Source: Acidobacteriota bacterium (lineage in GTDB: Bacteria > Acidobacteriota > Terriglobia > Acidiferrales > UBA7541). From it: a DNA stretch of 12,954 nucleotides. Below the pieces are notes generated by a model. The model saw only the letters and a program-made list of their open reading frames with translations, had not been told where the DNA came from and did not search any database. Location of the stretch: the NCBI GenBank assembly GCA_016179005.1, contig JACOSF010000091.1:1-12954 (forward strand), given 5' to 3'. Position 1 is the stretch's first letter; each line of letters starts with the position of its first letter. A program made the position numbers and the translations under genes. Shown here piece after piece: positions 6,348 through 12,954 of this stretch.

Positions 6348-6824
6348 ATGGGGAGAAGGACCAAAGGATTCTCTCTGATCGAGTTGCTGATCGTGGTGGC
6401 GATTATTCTGATCATTGCTGCGATCGCCATTCCCAACCTGCTTCGCTCCCGCATTGCCGCCAACGAAGCCTCTGCGGTACAGAGCATGAGGACGATCACC
6501 ACGGTGCAGAACACCTACAACTCCAGCTACGGCGTGGGGTATTCGCCCAGCCTAGCGGCGCTAGGTCCTCCAGGCGGAGGCGGCGCACCCACCGCAGCGG
6601 CTGCGGACCTGATTGACTCAGTTTTTGCCGCGGGCACCAAGTCCGGTTATACCTTCACCTACACGCCGGCGGCAGCGATCGCCGGGATCATCTACGGGTA
6701 CACGCTGAACGCAGATCCGGTGACGCCTGGCACGACGGGACAGAGATATTTCTTCACGGACCAATCCGGAGTGATTCGCGCGAATCCCGCGGCCAAGGCG
6801 ACCATCGCCGATACTCCCATTTAA
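6348..6824 (+). CDS. type IV pilin, PilA-like (second copy)
   Basis: This 158-residue prepilin is a paralogue of the gene at 5496. It starts at ATG 6348 with AAGGAG (6337-6342) five bases upstream. The leader MGRRTKG is cut before FSLIE, and from that Gly the next 38 residues (through AANEASAV) are identical to the first copy. The body is diverged: ITTVQNTYNSSYGVGYSPSL replaces the Cys-containing segment, and this copy has no cysteine. Shared landmarks downstream are APTAAAADLIDSV, AGTKSGYTFTYT, NADPVT-GTTGQR and FFTDQSGV. The 370-base spacing, its own sigma-54 promoter and its own terminator show independent expression. The two products could mix in one pilus or be used under different conditions; neither can be decided here. 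Confidence 0.88.
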   Translation: MGRRTKGFSLIELLIVVAIILIIAAIAIPNLLRSRIAANEASAVQSMRTITTVQNTYNSSYGVGYSPSLAALGPPGGGGAPTAAAADLIDSVFAAGTKSGYTFTYTPAAAIAGIIYGYTLNADPVTPGTTGQRYFFTDQSGVIRANPAAKATIADTPI

Positions 6825-6855
6825 GAGACGGGCCATCACCTGAAGCACTGCTTTC

Positions 6856-6892
6856 ACGGGGCTGCCGGATGGCAGCCCCGTTCTTTTTTTTT
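6856..6892 (+). terminator. strong intrinsic terminator behind the second pilin gene
   Basis: ACGGGGCTGCC (6856-6866), loop GGAT, GGCAGCCCCGT (6871-6881): an 11-bp perfect stem, followed by TCTTTTTTTTT. This is the clearest terminator in the window and separates the pilins from the lolA-like gene. Confidence 0.92.
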
Positions 6893-6913
6893 GCCCATGC
6901 GATGCAGGTGTTC

Positions 6914-6923
6914 TTGTTACACT
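6914..6923 (+). promoter_or_regulatory. putative leaderless promoter of the lolA-like gene
   Basis: TTGTTACACT contains an extended -10 box, TG-T-TACACT (-10 at 6918-6923), ending six bases before ATG 6930. No Shine-Dalgarno sequence fits between. The distance equals that at the histidine kinase gene, which suggests a leaderless message. Confidence 0.4.
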
Positions 6924-6929
6924 GACTGA

Positions 6930-7628
6930 ATGAGACGAATTCTTTGCGTCCCCGCCGGCATTGCCGGGCGCGTTTCGCTTCTTCTGCTGATAACAGCGAC
7001 CGCCGCGAGCGTCGCGACCGCCGCGGATGTGGACGCCGTCGTGAGGGGCGTGGAAAAGCGATACCAGGCCGCGCGGACGCTCAAAGCCGCTTTTCTTCAC
7101 CGATACACGGAAAGCCGCAACGCGTTACGAGTGGAATCCGGCACGGTTTATTTCAGCCGGGGCGGGAAAATGCGCTGGGAGTACGAGTCGCCGGAAGAAA
7201 AGCTGTTCGTGGCGGACGGGAAGATGGTGTGGTTCTATGTGCCGGCGGATCGCACAGTGACCCGCACGAAAATGAAAGAGAGCGAAGACTGGCAGACGCC
7301 GCTGGCGCTGCTGGTGGGGAAGGCAAAGTTCTCACGAGTGTGCGGGCGAGTGGAACTGTCCGACGCGCGCACGTCCGCGGCGGAAAATGTGGTACTGCGC
7401 TGCCTGCCAAAATCGGAAAAAGCCGACTTTTCGGAAGTGCTGATTGAAGTGGATGGCCAGTACCGTCTCGTGCGGGTGTTGATCCGCGAGCCGGGCGGAG
7501 TGGAGACTGAATTCCGGTTCGGAAGCTGGCAAGAGAATTTGCCGCTGGTTGACGCGATGTTCCGGTTTGTTGCGCCACCCGGCGTGGCCATCGTGGACGA
7601 AACCACGCTCGGCGGCCCCTTGCGCTGA
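6930..7628 (+). CDS. lolA: LolA-like outer membrane lipoprotein carrier
   Basis: This 232-residue secreted protein resembles LolA, the periplasmic chaperone that ferries lipoproteins from the LolCDE complex to the outer membrane. Residues 1-32 form a signal peptide (basic MRR, hydrophobic VSLLLLITATAASVATAA, cut near AA|D). The mature part follows the LolA pattern: an amphipathic helix with a conserved aromatic (VEKRYQAARTLKAAFLHRY), then a beta segment GTVYFSRGGKMRWEYESPEEKLFVADGKMVWFYVP, DWQTPLALLVG, and the late strands VLIEVDGQYRLVRVLIREP and ETEFRFGSW. Length is usual for the family. The start is set by the signal peptide; there is no visible ribosome binding site. No LolB or LolCDE gene lies nearby. 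The function assignment is by family pattern and fairly secure. Confidence 0.85.
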   Translation: MRRILCVPAGIAGRVSLLLLITATAASVATAADVDAVVRGVEKRYQAARTLKAAFLHRYTESRNALRVESGTVYFSRGGKMRWEYESPEEKLFVADGKMVWFYVPADRTVTRTKMKESEDWQTPLALLVGKAKFSRVCGRVELSDARTSAAENVVLRCLPKSEKADFSEVLIEVDGQYRLVRVLIREPGGVETEFRFGSWQENLPLVDAMFRFVAPPGVAIVDETTLGGPLR

Positions 7629-7643
7629 AACATCTCCCTGGAA

Positions 7644-7678
7644 ATAGAAAGGCGGCGTTCCTGCAAGGGAACGCCGCC
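7644..7678 (-). terminator. hairpin terminator between convergent genes
   Basis: GGCGGCGTTCC (7651-7661) and GGAACGCCGCC (7668-7678) form a perfect 11-bp stem with the loop TGCAAG. Read on the minus strand the stem is followed by TTTCTATTTC, so it best serves the receptor gene. The lolA-like transcript may also end here, but it lacks a T-tract on the plus strand. Confidence 0.75.
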
Positions 7679-7704
7679 GCGATACGATTCAAGCTGCAGG
7701 CCGG

Positions 7705-9675
7705 CTAGAAGGAGATCTTTGCCGAGATCTGCAGGATGCGTGGGCCGATTGTGGCCGTCGGCCGCTGGAAAGTGGTCGCCGACACAAGGCATTCGGAAAC
7801 GCCAACGCCACAGGTGGCCGCCGACGTGGAGCGCGTGTACTGCGTGGTGATCACGTTGCTCACGTTGGGGTGGTTGAAGACGTTGAAGGCCTCACCAAAG
7901 AGCTGGATCTTCCAGCGTTCGTTGATGCGAATGCTCTTGGTGATGCGTGGATCCACGCTGACCGTATTGGGCAGACGGAAGGCATTGCGAGTCTGTCCCG
8001 GGGTGCGGTCGCTGCGGCTGTTGCCGTCGTTGTTCAGATCGGCGCCAACCGCACCGGAGTAGGGCTGACCGCTCTGTCCGGTGACGATGAAGCTGATCTC
8101 CCATCCGCCGAGAAAAGCCTTGCCGATGGAGGGAAGACCACTGGCGTAGCTGTTAAGGTCCCAGACACCGCTCAGGACAAAGCGCTGGCGCTGGTCGTTG
8201 TCGCCGGGGCCGCGGTCGGTCTTTGGGTCAATCTGGTTCTGGACGATCTTGGCGTCGTCGAAAGTGAAGGGAACAACAGCGGTGGCATCCGGTTTGTCGT
8301 CGGTGACTTTGCCGACGGTGTAAGACGCCAGGAACTGGTAGTTTTTGGAGAAGCGCTTGGTGAGCTGGACGGTCATTCCGTTGTAGAGAGAATTCGCCGT
8401 GCTCTCAAACTGCGCGATGCGGGCAAAGGAGGTCAGCGGACGGGTGGAAGAGAACTTTTGGTAAGTGAGGACACTTGTCGTCCCGGCGATGGGAATGTTG
8501 GTCGGCGTCGGGGGGAGCAGGTTGATGTCGCGGGTCCGCTGGAGATGATACCCGCGGACGCCGAGATAGCTCACGCTGATGCCGAAGTCGTGGGCGAACT
8601 CATACTCGATGCCGCCGCTCCACTGCTGGACGAGCGGTTGGGCATAGTTGGGCGCGAAAACGAAGATGTTGGGGCTAGCGCCGACCACGGTACCCGGCGC
8701 CGCACAATTCGGCGAGGCCACGGGCGCGCCGCAGATGGTGTTCGGGTAGGATGGAATGACCGGGGTGGTGGTGGTGCGAAAAGTGAGAGTCTGGACGTTG
8801 AGGCCATTGTTGGAGTGGGCCGTGCCAACCATGATGGAGGGCGTGCGGCCGTAATAAACGCCGTAGCCGCCGCGGACAACGAAGCGGTCATGGCTAAAGG
8901 GTTTCCAAGCAATGCCGACCCGCGGGCCGAAGTTGTTGCGGTCGGTGTGCAGCTGAGCCGTGTTGATGCCGCCGGCTAGGGCGGCGGGATTGCTGACGCT
9001 GGGCTTGGCGGTATTCTGGTAATCGTAGCGCAAGCCGTAGTTGACGATGATGCGAGGAGTGGCGCGCCACTCGTCCAGAGCAAAGAGAGAGTATTCAAAA
9101 ATGTTGGGCTTGGTAGTAGGGCCGGTAGTACCGGTGCCCGCAAAGGCCTGCGTGAAACTGCTCGATGAACTTACCGGGAAGCCGACCGTTGGATTGAGGC
9201 TGCGGCCGAAATCGTCCAGGCTGGCAAAGGTAAACGCCCCGGAGAAGTTTCCGGGGAAGAAGTTAAAGATGCGGTCCATGATGATGTCCGCGCCGAACTT
9301 CCAGGCGTGGCGTCCGCGGAGCCAGGTGACGGTGTCGGACCATTGGCCGCGCTTGATGGTGGTCTCGCGGGGGCTGAAGAAGTTGCGGCCGATGGTGAGG
9401 ACGGTAGCACCGGTCTGGCGGACGGTGGCCTCGGGATTGATGCTGTTGGCCTGGCCCGGTTCCTTGTCACGAACAAAGCTACCGCGGGCGACGTTGATGA
9501 ACGAGGACGAGAACGTGGTCGTAAGACCAAAGGCAAGCGTGTCCGTTGTAACGATGGAAGCTCCGGTATGCTCGAAGCCGTTCTGAGCGCCGCCGTTCTC
9601 GAAGCCCCCACCTGTGAAGCGCTGGCTGTTCCAGCGGGCGGTGAAGAGATTCTTCGAGTTAATGTTCCAGTCCAC
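7705..9675 (-). CDS. TonB-dependent receptor, beta-barrel part (3' part of a frameshifted gene)
   Basis: This frame carries the outer membrane barrel of an Oar-like TonB-dependent receptor. The first Met is at 9675 (MDWNINSKNLFTARWNSQR), but receptor-like sequence in the same frame begins at about 9765 (TAFETAALAYLTARGNSWI), just inside a TAA at 9772-9774. The Met is therefore internal to the ancestral protein, not a true start. Typical barrel features follow: alternating aromatic strands, WRATPRIIVNYGLRYDYQ, NNFGPRVGIAWKPF, VRGGYGVYYGR, YEFAHDFGISVSYLGVRG, FNVFNHPN, and the C-terminal signature ISAKISF ending in Phe, needed for BAM insertion. The product would import a large substrate, possibly glycan- or peptide-derived, but specificity cannot be read. 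Without the plug and signal peptide of the upstream frame this piece cannot work alone. Confidence 0.82.
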   Translation of the reverse strand: MDWNINSKNLFTARWNSQRFTGGGFENGGAQNGFEHTGASIVTTDTLAFGLTTTFSSSFINVARGSFVRDKEPGQANSINPEATVRQTGATVLTIGRNFFSPRETTIKRGQWSDTVTWLRGRHAWKFGADIIMDRIFNFFPGNFSGAFTFASLDDFGRSLNPTVGFPVSSSSSFTQAFAGTGTTGPTTKPNIFEYSLFALDEWRATPRIIVNYGLRYDYQNTAKPSVSNPAALAGGINTAQLHTDRNNFGPRVGIAWKPFSHDRFVVRGGYGVYYGRTPSIMVGTAHSNNGLNVQTLTFRTTTTPVIPSYPNTICGAPVASPNCAAPGTVVGASPNIFVFAPNYAQPLVQQWSGGIEYEFAHDFGISVSYLGVRGYHLQRTRDINLLPPTPTNIPIAGTTSVLTYQKFSSTRPLTSFARIAQFESTANSLYNGMTVQLTKRFSKNYQFLASYTVGKVTDDKPDATAVVPFTFDDAKIVQNQIDPKTDRGPGDNDQRQRFVLSGVWDLNSYASGLPSIGKAFLGGWEISFIVTGQSGQPYSGAVGADLNNDGNSRSDRTPGQTRNAFRLPNTVSVDPRITKSIRINERWKIQLFGEAFNVFNHPNVSNVITTQYTRSTSAATCGVGVSECLVSATTFQRPTATIGPRILQISAKISF

Positions 9676-10694
9676 TTTGGCCAGATAGGCGTTCTGGTCC
9701 TGCGTGCGGATCCAGCTATTGCCGCGAGCCGTGAGGTAAGCAAGGGCAGCCGTCTCAAAGGCGGTAGAGTGTTACGCTGGCCATCGTAGTTGAAGAAGAA
9801 GAAAGCCTTGTCGTGAGCGATGGGTCCGCTGACGTTGGCGCCGAACTGATTGAAGTGGTAGGGCGCCTTGGGGCGGTTGTTGTTGTTGTCAATGAGGTCC
9901 GTAGCGTTCATGGAGCGGTCGCGGTAGTACCAGAAGCCGGTGCCGTGGAAGTCGTTACTGCCGGACTTGGTGACTACGTTGATCACGGCGCCGCCGGCGC
10001 GGCCGAGCTCAGCGGAGTAGGCATTGGAGTTCACCTGAAATTCCTGCACGGAATCGAGGCTGAACTGGTAAGGCGCGCGGCCGGAACCGGTGCGGCCCAA
10101 GGTCTGGCCGAAGAAAGTGTTGTTGTTGTCGGAGCCGTCCACGACCAGCGAGTTGAGAGTGCCGCGCTGGCCGGCAAAGCTGATGTCGCCCTGGCGCACA
10201 TCGCGGGTGACGCCCGGAGTTAGAAGGACGAAATCGATAAAGTTGCGCCCGTTGGCGGGGAGGCTGGCGATGGCGCGGTCGGCGATGGTGCCGCTGAGCG
10301 AAGTGCGCGAGGTCTCCACCAGGGGCGTTTCGCCCGTCACAGTGACCGTGGCAGTCTGGCCGGCGAGCGGCATCTTAAGAGACAGGCTGATCTTCGACCC
10401 GACGGTGACAATGATGTCCGTCTGATTGATGACCGCGAATCCGCTCTTTTCAGCTTTCAAATCGTATTTTCCAACGGGAAGAACGGGAAAACGGAAAAAC
10501 CCGCTGTCATCGGAGCTCGTATTGAATGAGACGCCGGTGCCCTTGTTGGTGACAGTCACTGACGCGGAGGGAACCGCGGCGCCGCTCTGGTCGAGCACGG
10601 TGCCTTCGATGGAACCCTGACTTACGGTTTGGGCCATGCCGGCAAAAGAAAACACCAGTAGGCACACTAGACCTGCACATAGCCTTGCATTCAT
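9171..10694 (-). CDS. TonB-dependent receptor, N-terminal part (5' part of a frameshifted gene)
   Basis: Start ATG at 10694 has AGGAG six bases upstream (complement of 10701-10705). Residues 1-22 are a signal peptide (MNARLCAGLVCLLVFSFAGMAQ, cut near A|Q). Residues 26-108 form a carboxypeptidase-regulatory-like beta-sandwich (GSIEGTVLDQSGAAVPSASV, GFFRFPVLPVGKYDLKAEKSGF). Residues 125-245 form the plug (SLPANGRNFIDFVLLTPGV, LVVDGSDNNNTFFG, SVQEFQVNSNAYSAELGRAG, VINVVTKSGSNDFHG). The barrel begins at about 248 (FWYYRDRSMNATD). The sequence is receptor-like up to residue about 310; the remaining 197 residues to the stop at 9171 are an out-of-frame reading of the barrel region and should not be annotated. 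Together with the 7705-9675 frame this makes one ancestral receptor of about 1000 residues, shorter than most Oar-like proteins. Confidence 0.82.
   Translation of the reverse strand: MNARLCAGLVCLLVFSFAGMAQTVSQGSIEGTVLDQSGAAVPSASVTVTNKGTGVSFNTSSDDSGFFRFPVLPVGKYDLKAEKSGFAVINQTDIIVTVGSKISLSLKMPLAGQTATVTVTGETPLVETSRTSLSGTIADRAIASLPANGRNFIDFVLLTPGVTRDVRQGDISFAGQRGTLNSLVVDGSDNNNTFFGQTLGRTGSGRAPYQFSLDSVQEFQVNSNAYSAELGRAGGAVINVVTKSGSNDFHGTGFWYYRDRSMNATDLIDNNNNRPKAPYHFNQFGANVSGPIAHDKAFFFFNYDGQRNTLPPLRRLPLLTSRLAAIAGSARRTRTPIWPKWTGTLTRRISSPPAGTASASQVGASRTAALRTASSIPELPSLQRTRLPLVLRPRSRPRSSTSPAVALFVTRNRARPTASIPRPPSARPVLPSSPSAATSSAPARPPSSAANGPTPSPGSADATPGSSARTSSWTASLTSSPETSPGRLPLPAWTISAAASIQRSASR
9755..9774 (-). 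other. frameshift / deletion point in the receptor gene
   Basis: On the minus strand the N-terminal frame is receptor-like to NYDGQRNTL (down to about 9768), then turns into arginine/serine-rich nonsense. The barrel frame is receptor-like from TAFETAALAYL onward and is closed by a TAA at 9772-9774. In this family about 20-30 residues usually lie between NYDGQR and the ALAYL-like helix. They are missing here, so an out-of-frame deletion fits better than a single-base error. Confidence 0.7.
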
Positions 10695-10753
10695 GCAACG
10701 CTCCTTTGAAATGATCTGCACTGGGTCGAAAAGAATTCCCAAACGCGCAAACT

Positions 10754-10781
10754 ATTCTAGCGGAGACGCGTGAGAAATCAA
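10754..10781 (-). promoter_or_regulatory. sigma-70-type promoter of the receptor gene
   Basis: On the minus strand TTGATT (complement of 10776-10781), 16 bases, then TAGAAT (complement of 10754-10759). The start would lie near 10747, about 50 bases before ATG 10694. The promoter looks intact although the gene is broken, which suggests recent damage. Confidence 0.6.
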
Positions 10782-10821
10782 GATTTGAGGGACGGTCTTG
10801 TGGAAAACTCCGGGGGCGAAA

Positions 10822-10858
10822 GATGCGACAGAAAAGTTGCATCCCGCTCTGCGGGATG
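10822..10858. repeat. two overlapping, mutually exclusive hairpins
   Basis: GATGCGAC (10822-10829) can pair with GTTGCATC (10836-10843; one G-T pair) around AGAAAA. CATCCCGC (10840-10847) pairs perfectly with GCGGGATG (10851-10858) around TCT. The stems share 10840-10843, so only one can form at a time. Read on the minus strand the second stem is followed by CAACTTTTC. It may be a REP-like unit or an attenuator-like switch; no adjacent gene makes the second reading compelling. Confidence 0.45.
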
Positions 10859-10950
10859 AAAAAGGCGGCATCCGTGTGGTCTGGAGCAAGGTGCAGGTGT
10901 GCTAGACTCACGACGGCGCGGCGGGCGTCCCGAGGCCTCGGGAGGGCGGC

Positions 10951-11151
10951 ACGGATTTCCTCATTTCTAACCAGCAGTTCAACACGCTAATTAAAGCAGG
11001 GCTGCCCATCCTGAAGGCGCTGGGCCTGCTGGCGGAAGAACAGCTGACGCGGCGACTGTTCGGGGCGGTGCAGGGAAGAATTGCCGCGTTGCCCGTGCCG
11101 GCGGGACAGCTGGGGCTTTGGCAGCAACGAACTCGGCCTACAAGGGTGTGA
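10951..11151 (+). pseudogene. remnant of a PilC/GspF inner-membrane platform protein
   Basis: The frame is open from just after a TAG at 10903-10905 to TGA 11149-11151, without an ATG. Residues read TDFLISNQQFNTLIKAGLP, then ILKALGLLAEE and QLTRRLFGAVQGRI. This matches the start of the GspF domain of type IV pilus PilC proteins (D-F-L-x-x-N-Q-Q-F-x-x-L-I-x-A-G-L-P-I-x-x-A-L-x-L-L). After that the frame stops matching, while the +2 frame at about 11088-11130 reads RAGGTAGALAATN, like the family's GG-x-L-x-x-A-L-A-A segment, so a frameshift is likely. Intact PilC is about 400 residues, so most of the gene is gone. The remaining 230 bases to the next gene show nothing recognisable. The assignment is by motif reading only. 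Confidence 0.55.
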
Positions 11152-11382
11152 GGCACGGGCGGGCGTCTGAAAACCGCTTCGAGAAAGGGGCTTTATGCGT
11201 GTTCTGGCAGAACCAGGGCGGACAGGGGGGCACTTGCAGAGCCGCCAGGAGGCGATGTGCAAGGGAAAATCTGCCGGAGTGGCCGCCAGCGAGACGATCC
11301 TTGTGTGTCTTTGGCCAAACTCGGAGGCAAAATGGAAATCCCGGCTCCATGCATCTCAACATCTGCTGGAATGGAGTGCCCA

Positions 11383-12954
11383 GTGAACGAAGGGAACCAG
11401 TCCCAGAAGTGCCTTCGGTATGTCTTGGCTGTCCTTGTCCTTCTCTTACTGACGGGTGAATGTCTTCTTCCCCACCAGACGCTGGAGGCCCACACCATCC
11501 TCATTGCAAAGACAATTGAGCGCCCGGCCGAATTGTGCCGAGGTCCCGAAGCCAAGGGGGAGGTGGGCCATTTTCTGCTGATGAACGCGGAGATCAAAGC
11601 GGTGATTTCCGCGGCGGATTATGCTTACGCGTTCTCGAGTTCGGGCGGCAACATTCTGGACCTGGCGCGTACCGCCGACAACTACGACGGTTTCACCCAT
11701 TTCTACACGCTGCTGAACACCTACTGGCCAAACCAGGCGCACTACACAAACGTCGAAGTGCTGCAAGACGGGAGCGACGGCAAGCTGGCGGTAGTCCGCG
11801 CGACCGGGTACGACCTCGGGGCCCCGAACATTCTGGTGGTGACGGATTATCAGTTGGGTCCGCACGACCGTTTCGTCACCATCGTGACGACGCTCACCAA
11901 TCGGAGTGACCAGGCTGTCCGGGACTACGCCGTGGGCGATGCCGTGCAATGGGGCGTGACCGACAATTTTGCCCCTGGGGTGGGCTACGAGTTGCTCAAC
12001 GTCAACAGGTCATTCCCCTGGGTGGCTGCACAGGGAGACCAGATCAGCTATGGCTACGCCACCGACGCTGAGAGCTTTGATTCCATGAACCATTCCACCT
12101 GGACGGATAGCTATGTCCGGCACATTACCCTCAGCCCGCACCAGCCGTTTGTCTTCAGGAGATTCTTGTCGGTGGGAACCGGCAGCGTCGCGTCCGCTGT
12201 GGAGATACTGCTGTCCATGAAGCACGTGCCGCTTGGAAAACTCGAGGGATTTCTGCGGCAGGGAAGGACCGACGCGCCGATTCGTGGGGCAGTTGTTTCT
12301 CTCCGCACCGAAGCAGCGTCGCCATTCCTGACAACCACCAGCGATAGCCGAGGACACTTTGTTGCCGAGGTTCCTGCCGGCGCGTATGAAGTGTCCGCGA
12401 CCGCGCCCGGCCGAGCGGCTGCCAGGCCCCGGAAGATCGACGTGGAACCACACAAAACGACCACCGTTGATTTTGGATTTGGAGCCCGGGGCGTGGTGCA
12501 CTTTGAAGTGCGCGATGCGGAGACCGGGCAACTCTTGCCGGCGAAGCTCGTCGTCACATCCCCCGAGGGCCCCAACCCGTATCTGGGAAGCCCCGACAAA
12601 GCGACGGGCGCGCTCAATAATGTCTTTACAGCTACTGGCACGGGCGAATTTTCGGTTCCGCCCGGCCGCTACCGCGTCGCTGCCACGCACGGTCTGGCGT
12701 ATTCGGTGGCCTGGGGCGATGTAACCGTCTCCGGCAAGGCGGCATCCCCGCTCCGTCTGACGCTGCGCCGCGAAGTGTCGACGCCAGGTTGGTTCACGGC
12801 CGATTTCCACGTGCATGCCAGCCCCAGCGACGATAGCACCGTGAGCCTGCCCGACCGCGTGACCAGCTTGGTCGCGGAGGGAATCCAGGTGGTGGCCTCC
12901 GCCGACCACAACATCATTTCCGATTACTCCTCCACAATCCGGACTCTGGGTCTC
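11383..12954 (+). CDS. CehA/McbA-like PHP-domain metallohydrolase, truncated by the window
   Basis: The frame stays open to the window end (524 codons), so the gene is incomplete. I start at GTG 11383, with GGAG (11373-11376) six bases upstream. ATG codons at 11371 and 11332 are also in frame; the latter has GGAGG only four bases away. An N-terminal signal sequence is clear (KCLRYVLAVLVLLLLTG, residues 9-25). Residues about 35-280 are a beta-rich domain I cannot name (VGHFLLMNAEIKAVIS, DNYDGFTHFY, VGDAVQWGVTDNFAPGVGYE). Residues 284-365 look like a carboxypeptidase-regulatory-like sandwich (LEGFLRQGRTDAPIRGAVV, DSRGHFVAEVPAGAYEVSA). A PHP-type metal site begins at about 470 (GWFTADFHVHASPSDD, His476 and His478; VVASADHNIISDY, Asp508-His509-Asn510). 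The remaining metal ligands lie outside the window. A secreted phosphoesterase or amidohydrolase-like role is likely; the substrate is unknown. Confidence 0.78.
   Translation, partial: MNEGNQSQKCLRYVLAVLVLLLLTGECLLPHQTLEAHTILIAKTIERPAELCRGPEAKGEVGHFLLMNAEIKAVISAADYAYAFSSSGGNILDLARTADNYDGFTHFYTLLNTYWPNQAHYTNVEVLQDGSDGKLAVVRATGYDLGAPNILVVTDYQLGPHDRFVTIVTTLTNRSDQAVRDYAVGDAVQWGVTDNFAPGVGYELLNVNRSFPWVAAQGDQISYGYATDAESFDSMNHSTWTDSYVRHITLSPHQPFVFRRFLSVGTGSVASAVEILLSMKHVPLGKLEGFLRQGRTDAPIRGAVVSLRTEAASPFLTTTSDSRGHFVAEVPAGAYEVSATAPGRAAARPRKIDVEPHKTTTVDFGFGARGVVHFEVRDAETGQLLPAKLVVTSPEGPNPYLGSPDKATGALNNVFTATGTGEFSVPPGRYRVAATHGLAYSVAWGDVTVSGKAASPLRLTLRREVSTPGWFTADFHVHASPSDDSTVSLPDRVTSLVAEGIQVVASADHNIISDYSSTIRTLGL

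Noticed and set aside
7870..8979. Plus-strand frame of 369 codons opposite the receptor barrel
   Set aside because: The minus strand carries convincing barrel strands and a terminal Phe. The plus frame is a repetitive Val/Gly/Asp-rich shadow with no motif.
11195..11386. Plus-strand frame of 63 codons before the PHP gene
   Set aside because: It has no family resemblance and it ends across the start of the PHP gene. The region is more likely decayed sequence following the PilC remnant.
12010..12909. Minus-strand frame of 299 codons at the right end
   Set aside because: It lies opposite the PHP-domain gene, whose signal peptide, regulatory-like domain and HVH/DHN motifs are clear.

Overview
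The window looks like a chromosomal segment of an Acidobacteriota bacterium (Terriglobia-like). The basis is a GC-rich sequence combining an Oar-type TonB-dependent receptor with an N-terminal carboxypeptidase-regulatory-like domain, short PilA-like pilins of a type I associate with acidobacteria, an RHS-core protein and a CehA/McbA-type PHP hydrolase. This assignment is recognition of family style, not a database result.

Layout. (1) 1-1319: the 3' end of an RHS-repeat protein, broken by a 5-bp tandem duplication and an in-frame TAA. Its C-terminal tip remains open and is followed at once by a small two-helix membrane protein, a possible immunity partner. (2) 1320-2168: about 850 bp without a convincing gene. 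It holds a REP-like hairpin, a near-consensus sigma-70 promoter with an overlapping dyad, degenerate ACTGAG-type repeats, two TTTGAT dyads and a run of ten G. (3) 2175-5251: a PilS/NtrB-like membrane histidine kinase and a PilR/NtrC-like sigma-54 activator. (4) 5430-6892: two paralogous type IV pilin genes, each with its own GG-N10-GC sigma-54 promoter, ribosome binding site and intrinsic terminator. (5) 6930-7628: a LolA-like periplasmic lipoprotein carrier, probably leaderless. (6) 7651-10781, minus strand: a TonB-dependent receptor split by a frameshift with probable loss of codons, with a promoter and a terminator. (7) 10822-11382: overlapping hairpins and a fragment that reads as a PilC/GspF remnant. 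(8) 11383-12954: the start of a secreted or envelope PHP-type metallohydrolase that runs off the window.

How it works together: the kinase-regulator pair plus the two sigma-54 promoters form a self-consistent pilin control module (PilS senses, PilR activates RpoN at both pilin genes). This gene order resembles the known pilS-pilR-pilA arrangement. I did not find a clearly new defence or mobile system. The most useful signals are the paired sigma-54 promoters, the PilC remnant, the decayed RHS gene with its tip and small membrane partner, and the broken receptor.
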